Shown one piece after another: positions 19,533 through 29,350 of a DNA stretch of 29,350 nucleotides. The notes below the pieces were generated by a model. The model made no database searches. It saw only the letters and a list, made by a program, of their open reading frames with translations, and was not told the DNA's origin. The stretch covers positions 2,268,135 to 2,297,484 of the forward strand of contig NW_001865040.1 in the NCBI RefSeq assembly GCF_000002865.3. Reading direction: 5' to 3'. This DNA comes from Monosiga brevicollis MX1 (Eukaryota; Opisthokonta; Choanoflagellata; Craspedida; Salpingoecidae). Numbering within the stretch: position 1 is the stretch's first letter; the number at the start of each line of letters is the position of its first letter. Position numbers and translations under genes: made by a program.

Positions 19533-20385
19533 GCCTCTCGTGTACATTCTTGTGCATTCCCATTTCCTTGACATCTAGATGCGCTTTCCTTCTTCATCTT
19601 CTTCTACTTTTTTTTTTTTTTTTTTTCCCGTTGTTCGTCATGTCACTGATCATATAAGAACAATCGGTTTCTGCTCGACTTCTTGTTCTGTGCGGTTTCC
19701 CCTTTGTTATTGATCACTCTCATGGATCTGCTTTGGTTCTTTTTCCTTTTTCCTTATTTTTTTTTTTTTTTTTTTTTGGGTTCACCTTATCGCTGGCACA
19801 CGTTGGCTGCGCACATACCCTTTTTGTGTCAGTTTTGCGGTGCGTCTGCATTTATCGCCATCGTCTTCATTTTGTCAAGTGCACTCGTTGTGGTCTCGCT
19901 TCCATTTTTGCCGTGTTGTTTTTTTTTGGACGTTGACGTTTCTCTGAACTCGCTTAGGCGGGGATGTGGGGAGCGTCTTGTGGGGCACCTGCTATGCGAT
20001 GCTCTTTGTGATGTTGCTATAGATAGTTCATGAGATTGGTTACGGCCATCTCATTTTCTTGACACAACCAATTGCCATGAAGGGTCTTGCTCGGCTGGTG
20101 AGTGCATGTTCAGCTGTCAATTCGCATCAAACACAAAACACAAACACAAGCAAGAAAAAAGAACACAAAATTTGTCATTCGACACAAAGCAAGCAAATCA
20201 TCATCAATCAAACATCAACAAAACAAAAGTACAACAACATAAGCAAGTGTACATGGACGTGTAGATCCCATTTGGCTTTGATCACTCTCTCAAAAAGTCA
20301 CTGACACACGCGAACTTGATTGATCTCCGAGGGACTCGAGCAAGCGCGATCATCTTGCTGGTTCTGCTCGACCTGAAAAGGCGGA
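19533..20385. other. Intergenic region with T-runs
   Basis: This 853-bp spacer follows the receptor stop and precedes the GH3 gene. T homopolymers at about 19609-19626 and 19757-19777 create hydrophobic Phe/Leu ORFs that are not credible. A-rich sequence lies at 20130-20235. It should hold the receptor 3' UTR and the GH3 promoter. Confidence 0.5.
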
Positions 20386-23300
20386 ATGATGGCTGAGCGC
20401 CGTGCCTGGCTGGCTTGTGTGGTTGGGATTTTGGTTGGTCTGGTTGTCGTGAGTAGCGGCGAGCCGCAGCCGTGGATGAATGTTGAGGAGGATCCCACCA
20501 CGCGTGCCGAGTAAGCAGAACCACTGACGTTCATTTTGACCGATGGACTTTGGCCAGCTTAAACGGCAGCCTTGTTGGTGGTTTCGTCTTGCCGTCCTGA
20601 TCCTCGTTTGCAGACTCTCATGCCCTTTTGTGCGTCTACTACAGGAAATTGATGCAGGAGATGACTTTGGCCGAGAAGATTGCAATGCTCCACGGTTATA
20701 GCGGTATGCGTGCTCAATCGCAGATCGCAGCATCTGCCGTGGCAGTGACAGCCCACCAGCTGATGCCAGTGGCATCTGCGATGCTCACGAACCCCTAATG
20801 GCCGTGTGTGCGGATGTAGGTACCTCGCAAAATTACAACTATACCGGCTTTGTCGTGCCCAATGATCGCCTCAAGATTCCTGCCCTTCAGTTGAATGATG
20901 GCCCGCAAGGGTTCCGAGCCACCAACAACGGTTACGATCGCACGACGTAGGAGGCCCTGCTCCCTTTCTTTGACCGGCCGCAGGAAAAAAGGAGTGGTCA
21001 ACTAGTGCCTTCCGCCTGCTCAATTGTCTCTCTTCACTACTCTGTGTGTTCCATGCGTTGCCAGAACGGCGTGGCCCTCCGGCTTGACGATGGCAGCCAG
21101 CTGGGACGTGGCCATGCTCTCCAAGTGGGGCGAGGGGATGGGGGCGGAGTTTGCAGCCAAGGTTGGCTTTTGTGTTCATGCTCTCGTAAGCCCGAGATCT
21201 CTTAGTCCTTTTCCTAACCCACCGCATTGAACAGGGTGCCAACGTTCAGCTAGGCCCTGGTTTGTGCGTGGCCCGCGTACCGGTCAACGGCCGCAATTTT
21301 GAGTGTACGTCAACTTTCATCCTCTGGGTACTAGAGTGACATGACGGATCTCAAGTCCCCAGCTTTGATTCTCATCAAGATGTATTTTGTTGGCACGCGC
21401 CCAGATTTGAGCGGGGAGGATCCCTTCCTCGGTTATACCTTGGTTCAGCCGGTCATCCAGGGCATTCAATCGCAGGGTGTCATCGCCAATGCCAAGGTTG
21501 GTTCGTGTGCTCCCAGCCAACATTCTTCAAGAACAGAGCAAGGTGATTTACGTGTCAGCGTTGGCGCCATCAACGCTTTAAGCGCACAGCGCTCACGCCC
21601 GAACATCCCTCTTTCTGAAATCAGCACTATGTCAACAACAATCAGGTATGTTCCTTCCTTGTAACTTGAAATGGACTTGGTCTAGTCGACCATCTGCCGG
21701 CAAATCAGCCGCTTGATCAGGTGCTCAAAGCTCAATTAGAGCCAGGCCACTGATGAATGGCATGCCTGGCTGCTGCATAGGAGACTAAGCGGACGACCGT
21801 CAGCGAAAATGTGGATGAGCGCACACGATTCGAGGTACACTGCGCCGTAATTTTTAATTTTTTTTGGCCGGCTGTCCTCCCCCTTTGCTCCGCGCTCCGT
21901 GCTGCTCTTCCTTACTTGGTTGGGTTGTGCTGTGCTGCTCCAAGATCTACTACCCACCCTTTGAGGGGGCCATCAACGCCGACGTGGGCTCCTTTATGTG
22001 CAGTTATAACAAGATCAATTCAGCTTGGAGCTGCGAGAACAATGAAACTCTGAACACAGACCTCAAGCACCGCCTCAATCCCGACAACAAACGTTTTTGG
22101 GTCATGAGGTACTCGTGCTGCCTACCCCTGTTTCTTCCCCTCACCTGCCTCGCACGGTTTCGTTCATTACTGGCATGCTGTGTCGCAGCGATTGGGGGGC
22201 CACGCATAGTACCTCGATTGACAAGGGCTTGGACCAAGAGATGCCGGGCGACTCCCACATGGGAGATACACTTGCTGTATGTCCATGCCTGCCAACTACT
22301 CGACCCTTTCTCCTACATGCTGGTTGAGCCCCACGAGTCGCGGAAGATAAAAGACTACAACATTGTGCAGTCGTATCGTCCTCGGACGATCTCAGTTCTG
22401 ATTCCATGCGCCCCCACCCCGTCGTGCGGGTTTGGCGTGCTACGGTCGGCAGGACATGGTTTCCAACGGAACCGTCCCCATGGCCTTGATCAACGCCTCC
22501 GTCCTCAACATCCTAACACCCATGTTTAGCGTCGGTCTGTTTGATAAGCCCAACACGGGTGCCTTCTCCAAGTGCGTCGTGCTTTTGCTCTCGTTTTGCT
22601 TGGGTCTCAAGACGTGGATCGTGGTCCACTGACGTTGGTTGGGCCATTCTTGCGTCTAGCAATGTCACATCAGATGCGCACAACCAGTTGGCTCGTGAGC
22701 TGGCGGGCAATTGCCACGTCTTGCTACAAAATGAGAACAAGGTCCTCCCTCTCAATGCAGGAACCGCCAACACCACCTACCTCATTGTTGGGGCACAGGC
22801 ATGGAACCAAACTATTGTTGCTGGCGGGTACGGTCCACGTGCTTCCAGATGATAGAGGGGCATCTGCTTTGCTTGCAGCAAGGCACTGACTACAAACGGG
22901 TTCTTGTAGAGGATCCGGACATGTCGACATTCCATACATGGTCACGCCACTTGATGCGTTCAAGACGGCCCTCGGCTTTGGGCCCACACGCAACAATCAA
23001 GCTGGCCAAAAGGACTGTGTTGTGGAAAACCAGGTTGGCAGTAGCTTCTGTGTAGGCGTGCGGGCCATTCTCCAAGTGTTGGTTGGTACCGAGCTTGGTG
23101 GTTCGTCACCAGCACGTCTCACACAAATGTGACGTGTCCACCACCAGTGCGTGATCTATCTGGACGGCAGCGATACGGATATGGTTGCCAGCACAGCTGC
23201 GGAGGTTGGTTCTTTCAATTGCACAACGCAGTGACCCTCTCTGTCCGCAACAAAAATACTCTCACGTCAAAATGAACATTGACTGGATCGAACCTTGCTG

Positions 23301-24889
23301 CGGTGTTCATGCTCGAACATGCAGGTTGACTATGTTTTGGCTTTTGTGGCCACCACTTCACACGAGGGCGCTGACCGTGCCAACCTCAGCTTGGCCGGTG
23401 GACAGGTGCGGTTTGGCACATTGGTGCCATTGTTGATGAGCCTTTTCGTCCCAATCTTCTCCGCATAAGAGCTCATTGCTGCGCTGCAAACACGCGCAGG
23501 ACGAATTCATCATTGCTGCGGCCTCGCACAGCGACAAGGTGGTGGTCATTGGTGCGTCACTTTGCTTTCGACAAAAACGTTATGCGGCATGTTTGCAAGT
23601 GTTAGCTTTCAGAGGCGAGCGAACGATCGACGTGGTCGCCTTGTCTTGATCAAACCCTTACTCCTCAACTAGTGACAACGCCTGGAGCCATCTTGATGCC
23701 CTGGTCGGCGGACGTGGCCAGTATTGTTGTCAACTTTATGCCTGGTCAAGAAGGCGCCAATGCCGCTGCTGATGGTTTGTGCGACATATTCGCGTGGACT
23801 GCTTGCATCCAACACCATCCCAGCTCATTGGCTGTGGCACGGCAGTCTTGTTTGGCACCGTCAACCCAAGTGGCAAGTTGCCCCTAACCATGCCAAATGT
23901 GGAGAACGAGGTCGGCTTTACGGAGCGTCAATATCCTGGTCTTGACGACGCTGCCGAGGCGTACTATGATGAGCGTCTCCTCATCGGCTATCGGTGCGTC
24001 AGGGATTTGTTGGGTGCTGACATGAACCCTCCTTTTTTTTTTTTGGTCGCTCTTGTGCCTTGTTGTGAGGGCATGAACGTTTGGAGCGAGGAGCATTCAT
24101 GGTTTTTGCGGAACTCGACAGCTGGTATGATGCGCACGGCATCGAACCGCGCTTTCCCTTTGGCCATGGCTTGTCCTATGCTGCGTTCAAATATGACAAC
24201 CTGACCGTCAGCAAGGATGAAGTGGCGTTCAAGCTGACCAACATTGCTGAGGTGGGTGAAATCTGATCGGTGTGCAACGTCGTTCAAGTGGTCGCGCATG
24301 GCATTGCTGTCCATTCAGCACTTTGAATGAGCGGTGCCACGAGTACACATGTGACGCTGAATTGAATACCTATGTCTAGGATTATGGTGGTGAGGTGGTC
24401 CAACTCTACCTTGGCTTCCCTTCCAGCGCGGGCGAGCCCCCTAAGCAACTCAAAGGTGCGTTCCTGAGGGCGTACAGTCGGTATCTTTGAGAACAAACCA
24501 AATGCAAGACCTTGTACGCCACTCTAACGGCATGGCCAATACATCCATGCAATCGTCAATGCATGGCTGTTTGCCTTCTTGTCTCTGCCTCTCTTGATTG
24601 CCCCCAACAGGATTCACCAAAGTGTTTTTGCATGCGTTTGCCGAGGCGGAAGTCAAGCTGCCTTTGCGCAGCCGTGATCGCAGCGTGTGGGATGCTAGTA
24701 CCCATTCATGGTCCGAGGTATCTGGTGAATTTCAGGTATGTCATGCTGAGGCCAAGCATGGAAGGGCATTTGTGCTGGTGCTTTCGTCTTGTGGCGATGC
24801 TCTCATTTCTTTCGGCCGTTGTCTGACACCAGGTCTACGTTGGTTCGAGCTCGCGAGACATTCGGCTCACAGGTAGCTTCACCAACTGA
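20386..24889 (+). CDS. Secreted GH3 glycoside hydrolase (beta-glucosidase/xylosidase type)
   Basis: Twenty-two exons join in phase into 711 aa: 20386-20510, 20645-20703, 20820-20946, 21065-21161, 21235-21304, 21405-21496, 21625-21645, 21781-21834, 21945-22108, 22189-22276, 22453-22571, 22660-22827, 22910-23033, 23148-23204, 23325-23405, 23500-23551, 23673-23774, 23846-23993, 24122-24251, 24380-24455, 24611-24735, 24833-24889 (TGA). A signal peptide (LACVVGILVGLVVVSSG) is followed by MTLAEKIAMLHG, LNDGPQGFR, NGRNFEYLSGEDP, KHYVNNNQ and VMSDWGATH with nucleophile Asp271 (codon 22190-22192). The alpha/beta sandwich and a C-terminal Fn3-like domain (YRWYDAHGIEPRFPFGHGLS onward) are complete. It should release glucose or xylose from beta-linked sugars outside the cell or in the food vacuole. 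GPGLC replaces the usual GPGVN/GPGIN. Confidence 0.93.
21625..21645 (+). other. 21-bp micro-exon of the GH3 gene
   Basis: Seven codons encode HYVNNNQ between AAATCAG and GTATGTTC. With the preceding Lys codon they restore the GH3 substrate-binding KHY motif, which confirms the micro-exon. Confidence 0.88.
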
Positions 24890-25362
24890 CTTGGTCAAGA
24901 CGCGTGCGCTCCCTCGTAATAGCCTGCTGTCATGAGCTGTTCCTAAAGCCTTGGTGTCTTTCTGCTCGCTCTGGTTGAGGAGTATGAAAAACAAATCTGG
25001 TTGATGTCTTTTGAGGCTTAATGGCTGGTACGCGTGGTCACTCATCAGTACAGGCTTGACGTTTTAGCGCCGCAAAAGCTGTGTAGCTCGCTCCTCTCTT
25101 GTCACAATTGACGTCGCTGGGTGAGAGTAAGAGCCCCATCTGCATTGCATAACGCCTTTTAGAGCCCAAGGCGGCGTCGAAGCAGCGACATGCCGTTCAT
25201 GAGACTGACTGACTGACATCTCTCATGTTGTATGGGATTTTTGTGTGTGTTGATCAAAATTTGCTTTCATAACAAAATGTTTGGAGCCTTTTTTTTTCAG
25301 ATACAGAAAGAGGTGCAGCGAAGGGCACCTGGGGGGTTTTTTTTTTGACGGCAGCTAGCAGG
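24890..25362. other. Intergenic region between GH3 and DAO genes
   Basis: This 473-bp spacer has no supported gene. Features seen are an ACTGACTGACTGACA run at about 25204-25218 and poly-T tracts at 25290-25298 and 25337-25346. Confidence 0.5.
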
Positions 25363-27323
25363 ATGCATGTGGTTGTGGTGGGCGGCGGTATCATTGGGGC
25401 TTGCTCGGCGTATCAGCTGGCCTGTCGTGGAGCCAAGGTGACGCTGATTGAGCGCACGGGTGTTGCCTGTGCAGCTTCGGGAAAAGCGGGTGCGTCGTCT
25501 GCGGCTTTTGCAAAAGGTTGCATCTCGGGTGGCTGTGCGTCGCTCATTCCACGGCAAATGCGGGGGGCATGGCAAAACAGGAGGGTTTCTGGCCCGTGAC
25601 TGGTGCAATGGAGGACCACTAGAGTCCTTGGCTCGTCGCAGCTTTGATCTTCACGAGTAGGCTGATTTGGCTTTCATTCCTGTCGTTGCCGTCTGACCAC
25701 CACCCAGGGTGATGCGTGCCTCGTTGTCCTTGCCTTATGAGCTGTGTGTTCATGCCGGGGCTAACAGGCAGCTGGCTGCGGCCCACGGCAATCCCTGGGA
25801 GTATCGCCGACTGCGCACGGTAGGCATTAATGTGCTCAAGTCAGCAGGGCGACCTTCGCCTGCGGTGCCGTGGCTGGATGGCGGTGCTGATGGGAAGACG
25901 GAAAACATGGGATCCACGGAAAACACGGCACAGGTGACGCCGGTAAGTCGCGATGATGCTGACAGCTGGCTGGACTCTTTCTTGAGGTCTGAGATCCAAA
26001 GGCAGACCTGTTAAGAGCACACCCCGTGCCCCATGGCGTGTCGCCAAGAAGATCTCACAGACCAATCGTGCCACTGGGACAGGGGTTGTTTACACGCAAG
26101 ATGGTGGAACTGGCCCAGGAGCATGGTGCGCGAGTGCGAGTGGAAACCGTGATCGGACTGAGCTATCGGGAGGGGCTGGCCGAGGTGTGTGGCGTCCAGT
26201 TGGCCACGGGGGAGGCTGTGCCAGCCGATGCGGTGCTGCTTTGCATGGGACCTTGGAGCGGCCAGTGCCGAGAATGGGTGCGAGCGATCACAGCGCCCAG
26301 AATTGGGGGTGAAAAGGCCCATTCGATCGTGGTGCAGCCTGGACCAAGGGCGGACATTGATGGAACGGCCGTTTTTATCAATTACACTCGTCGGGGCAAG
26401 ATGCAGAACCCGGAAATTTATCCACGTCCAGGTATGGGCGCTCGGCAAGCAAGCATGTCGGCTGCCATGGCTGCCAAACTCACCCGTGCAATGGTGCAAA
26501 ATGACTGCAGACGGCAGCGTGTATATGTGTGGCGGGACACACGCGCACACGCCGCTTCCTGCCAACTCGGCTGACGTGGTGCCTACAGAGGGCATTGGTG
26601 CTGAACTGAAGGAGATCATGGGTGAGTGGGGTGCTTTGGGCGAGGCCGATTGTGACAGGCAGGATAGACATGGCGCAGAGGTGAAGATGACATTCGAGGG
26701 GCTGCTAGATGGGGTGGGCCATCTGGGTGGGATCCGGTCGAAACCTCGATACGCTAATGCTTCTTGCTCGGTTGAATATGGGGGCAGACGCATGCTCCAG
26801 TGCACTGCAAGATGCTGAAGTGACTGTCGTGCAGGTGCGAATCGGCTTTGGTGCGTGGCGGGAGAGGCTTTTGGTCGCATGCTCATGTCACTTTGAGTGT
26901 GTGGGAGATAGGCATGCTATCTACCCATGCCTGACTCGGGCGTTCCATTTATAGGGCCGTTGCAAAAGGTACGTTGCAGCCGCGCCCCGACTGCTTTTCG
27001 CAGCTAGGGCGATGCTGTCCGCACGTCAGCGTCTGAAGGGGCAGGCTCATTCGGTGATTTGCTGTGTCACAGGGTCTGTTTATGGCTGCGGGCCATACTT
27101 GCTGGGGAATCCTCAACGGTCCCGCTACGGGTGAAGCGATGGCCGGTGAGTGCGGTGGGGAAAAGGCGCTTGCCCTGACTTGCCTCGCGGATGCTTCTTG
27201 GGCGCGAGTGTCTGATAGATTGGGCCTCTTCTTTTTGCCATTCTGCCATGACCAGACATTATCTTAGAGGGGACAGCGCGGCACGTGGATCTTTCCCAGG
27301 TGCAGCCATGGTGCGACCAGTAG
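25363..27323 (+). CDS. DAO-family FAD-dependent oxidoreductase
   Basis: Nine exons join in phase into 360 aa: 25363-25489, 25581-25656, 25768-25942, 26083-26431, 26511-26621, 26788-26834, 26912-26968, 27073-27145, 27256-27323 (TAG). The N-terminus HVVVVGGGIIGACSAYQL is the GxGxxG dinucleotide fold with a following acidic end of strand 2 (LIERTG). SGKAGGFLARDWCNGGPLE marks the FAD pyrophosphate loop of the group related to yeast Tda3, and the C-terminal AAGHTCWGILNGPATGEA is the second FAD-contact motif of the DAO fold. DAO enzymes oxidise amines or amino acids; the substrate here is unknown. Exons 7 and 8 join as PLQK-GLF, shorter than expected for the family, so a small exon could be missed. 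Its 3' end converges on the tRNA phosphotransferase gene. Confidence 0.88.
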
Positions 27324-27692
27324 TCAGCAACATGCACGCTAAGAAGAGGAAAAGGAGAAAATGGGCTTCCAAAGTCAAGCAATCGACGGATCGGCGTGTG
27401 CTGTGTCATCAATTCAGAATCAAATGTCTCACAATCAAGTGTCTCACAACCAATGACAAAGCGAGGCGAACATGAGAAGGGTAGAAAGGGTCTGGTGAGG
27501 GTCTGGTGAGGGTCTGAAGCAGTCAAAAGCGGAAAACCTGGCCTAGTGCAGGGCATCAGAAACGAGCTCGAGGGCGCAGCCCTCCTTCATTGAGCAGGTC
27601 CGATGCAGATTGAAGCAGGTGGAAATAGCGGACATTGGCCTTGTACAAAGTATGCAAGGTCATCAGGGGCGGAAATTGGTGGCGGGCGAGGT
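27324..27692. other. Convergent 3' spacer
   Basis: This spacer lies between the ends of the DAO gene (plus) and the tRNA phosphotransferase gene (minus). It contains a short tandem repeat, GGGTCTGGTGA, at about 27488-27520 and a TCTCACAA(T/C)CAA(G) repeat near 27426-27450. A minus-strand frame ending at 27556 overlaps the end of the phosphotransferase in another frame and is not accepted. Confidence 0.5.
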
Positions 27693-28280
27693 TCATGATG
27701 GCTTGCGCACGACCCGCTTGAAGTAGCGGGGGTGCAGGACGCCGTCTTGTCCAGCCGTGAGGAGCACGCGGTTGCGGGAGATGAAGACGGGGATACCATC
27801 GCGGAGCACTTGGTCGAGGTCGAGGTAGATCCAAACGTTGCAGGTGGTGCGCATACCAGAAATCACCTCACGGCTGCCCGGCTCGGCAGTGCTGAAGTGA
27901 ATGTGCTGGCGGCCCATGGTGCGCAAGCCCTCGCGCTGAATTTGGGCCCAGGCGGCATGATAGGTGCCGTGGACAACCACGGGCCAGTCTGCTGCGCTCA
28001 GGACAGGATCAAGAAGGCTGTCCTCTTGCACATTGAGCGAGTGGCCCTGGGTGGCGCGCACGCGCAGGGGGCCCTCGCGCAGTTCGAAACGGCCCTTGGC
28101 ATCAGTGGCGACAATCTCGCGAACCGTGTCATCGTCCAGATGGCGCAGCTTGTCATGGCGACGCAAATCAGCAGTATGAACAAAGCCATCCTTGCTCATG
28201 GGAACGCCTTCCTTCTCAGCGCCGTGTCGCAGAAGGTACGTCATGGTCTTGGATAGCCGTGTGAGTCGTCGGTCCGCCAT
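27693..28280 (-). CDS. TPT1: tRNA 2'-phosphotransferase (Tpt1/KptA family)
   Basis: This intronless minus-strand gene starts at ATG 28280 and stops at 27693, 195 aa. Tpt1 removes the 2'-phosphate left at the splice junction of tRNA by fungal-type ligation, transferring it to NAD+. All family blocks are present in order: LLRHGA with Arg18-His19, SKDGFVHTADLR, VRATQGHS with Arg75, VVVHGTYHAAW, GRQHIHFS, SGMR with Arg144, and a C-terminal FISRNRVLLTAGQDG followed by HPRYFKRVV. The four catalytic residues (Arg-His-Arg-Arg) are therefore kept. The length is normal for a core enzyme without extensions. No targeting signal is seen, so a nuclear or cytosolic site is assumed. Upstream lies an A-rich stretch (28327-28360) and then the right repeat arm. 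Confidence 0.95.
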   Translation of the reverse strand: MADRRLTRLSKTMTYLLRHGAEKEGVPMSKDGFVHTADLRRHDKLRHLDDDTVREIVATDAKGRFELREGPLRVRATQGHSLNVQEDSLLDPVLSAADWPVVVHGTYHAAWAQIQREGLRTMGRQHIHFSTAEPGSREVISGMRTTCNVWIYLDLDQVLRDGIPVFISRNRVLLTAGQDGVLHPRYFKRVVRKPS

Positions 28281-28579
28281 GATCGTCGCTCCTTGCTCTA
28301 CTCTAAACTCAAGTCAGAGGAAGAAAGGGAAAAGGAAAAAAAAATAAAAAATAAAAAACGAATGAAAGCGTTTGGTGTTGCGCGTCGATCGATTGATCGC
28401 TGCGAGGCTGTGGTCTGCCTTGAAGAAGTGCTTGGGCAGATATCCAAGAGAAAAATGCCACCAAAGAGCCAGTCCCACCCACGAGATCAAGTCGGTGCTG
28501 TGAGGTGCGCGCCAGAGGGCGGGAGGAGGTGGAGTCGAGGTGCGCGCAAAAACTTTTTTTTTTGTTATGCAACGGCACC
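28281..28579. promoter_or_regulatory. Upstream region of the tRNA phosphotransferase gene
   Basis: About 300 bp lie between the TPT1 start and the right repeat arm. An A-rich stretch (28327-28360) lies close to the start codon on the other strand as a T-rich tract. No specific promoter element is recognised and no gene is supported. Confidence 0.4.
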
Positions 28580-29350
28580 AGAATGTACCTTAATATGTTG
28601 TTCAGCGGGATAGTTCGGTCACCTCCTTGAAAGTAACATATGTATTCCCTTTTTGTAACAACATATTGCTCTTGGGATTGAGGCAGGTGCGATTAATTGG
28701 CAGTCAGTATTTCGGGTCGTGCTCGGCGATTCTGTCTGCTGTGCGTTTCAAATCAAGCACAGCAGAAGCGCTAAATTTTTGCGGATCAAACGAGGGTGCT
28801 CTTGTGTTCATACGCTTCCTGTGGATGCCATAGCAGCCCAAAGACCAGAAAATCATTTATTTTGAAATAAATCCCATTTCTTTTCCATACGAAACTTATT
28901 TGGCTTTGACTCTCTAGGGCTACATGGCTCTGATTGGTATGTCAAATGGCAGCGCCATAAGACGAGTCAGCGAAGCAATGAGACAACTTGGTGGGTAGAA
29001 GCAGATGGACAAGACAAGTTCCGATTGATCAATGGTCATTCAAGGTTTATTTCGATTGACAAACGCCCGGGACGATTTTTTTTTCTAAACACTTAGTAAG
29101 CAAGCTGTTTCCTCATTGGGTGGACTTAGACGATTTTCTCTTCTTGGGATGTGGTTGCCACTGCGCCACTCGTGCAAGGTGTGTTCGACGTGGAGACCGA
29201 GTTTGGACGATTGATGGGGAAGAGCTACGGTCCACAGCGGCGCTTGAGGCTTCTCGTGTTCGCGCCTCGGTACTTGCATGTGATGTCTCTGATGCCGCCG
29301 TAGACGGCGTGGTGCACGGTGGACTTGTCACCTGAATGCAATGATGAAGA
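28580..29350. repeat. Right arm of the long terminal inverted repeat
   Basis: This is the reverse complement of 32-802 with no difference found in the stretches compared. It runs to the last base of the window, so its true length may be greater. The inner end begins AGAATGTACCTTAATATG. The copy of the terminal-exon-like ORF reads on minus at 29331-29113, with its AATAAA at 29051-29046. Confidence 0.9.
29113..29331 (-). CDS. Second copy of the NLS-tailed terminal-exon-like ORF
   Basis: The translation is identical to that of 51-269, ending in the PKKRK basic cluster and SSKSTQ. It lies in the right repeat arm in opposite orientation, so any 5' part of this gene copy would lie beyond the window on the right. 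The same uncertainty applies: it may be a real last exon or a chance frame within a repeat. Confidence 0.3.
   Translation of the reverse strand: MTSPPCTTPSTAASETSHASTEARTREASSAAVDRSSSPSIVQTRSPRRTHLARVAQWQPHPKKRKSSKSTQ

Noticed and set aside
19683-20033. Hydrophobic Phe-rich ORFs after the receptor
   Set aside because: They arise from poly-T runs; no start context or domain, and they lie in the probable 3' UTR.
23775-23845. Acceptor at 23830 for GH3 exon 18
   Set aside because: It puts the downstream GH3 motif VLFGTVNPSGKLP out of frame with the preceding exon; the acceptor at 23845 keeps phase and family spacing.
27556-27834. Minus-strand ORF overlapping the end of the tRNA phosphotransferase
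   Set aside because: Its first half is the phosphotransferase read in another frame; the second half is protein-like but has no start, splice or homology support, so it is likely 3' UTR.
1-29350. CRISPR array, prokaryotic operon, IS element or phage
   Set aside because: No spaced direct repeats, transposase, integrase or Shine-Dalgarno-linked gene runs; the genes are spliced eukaryotic genes.

Overview
The window reads as nuclear DNA of an intron-rich, gene-dense unicellular eukaryote, most likely a choanoflagellate of the Monosiga type. This is an inference from gene content and structure. A transmembrane receptor carries cysteine-rich ephrin-receptor-like repeats, HYR/DUF5011-type Ig-like repeats, a phosphotyrosine-motif tail and two SH2 domains. 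Introns are short (about 35-330 bp) with GTRNGT-like donors, and the GH3 gene alone has 22 small exons. Intergenic gaps are short and carry microsatellites. No prokaryotic operon features, rRNA or tRNA were seen. All exon models were built by hand from reading frame, GT-AG sites and phase agreement.

Layout. Both window ends carry one sequence of at least 771 bp in opposite orientation (32-802 and 28580-29350); it contains a short terminal-exon-like ORF with a PKKRK basic motif. From the left: an unrecognised ORF (1099-1647, minus); a long minus-strand unit (2064-4488) of unknown function, directly downstream of and possibly continuous with an OS-9/erlectin-type MRH lectin gene (4498-6399, minus); a GA-rich microsatellite between divergent genes; a small three-exon helical protein (6973-7563, plus); an intronless NmrA-like NAD(P)-binding protein (8519-9412, plus) with a tandem duplication of its 3' end; a secreted Cupin_4/JmjC-like oxygenase (10438-11698, plus); the SH2 receptor (about 11778-19532, plus, interrupted by 299 N); a secreted GH3 glycosidase (20386-24889, plus); a DAO-family FAD oxidoreductase (25363-27323, plus); and tRNA 2'-phosphotransferase (27693-28280, minus).

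The genes do not form one pathway. Three encode secretory-pathway products (MRH lectin, cupin oxygenase, GH3 enzyme), one a surface receptor, and the rest are housekeeping or metabolic. The most unusual object is the receptor: its ectodomain is built from exons bounded almost entirely by phase-1 introns, and its tail holds both candidate phosphotyrosine sites (YDVP, YAVP and others) and tandem SH2 domains in one chain. The preceding oxygenase could be joined to it in frame, which would make a still stranger protein; this needs transcript evidence.
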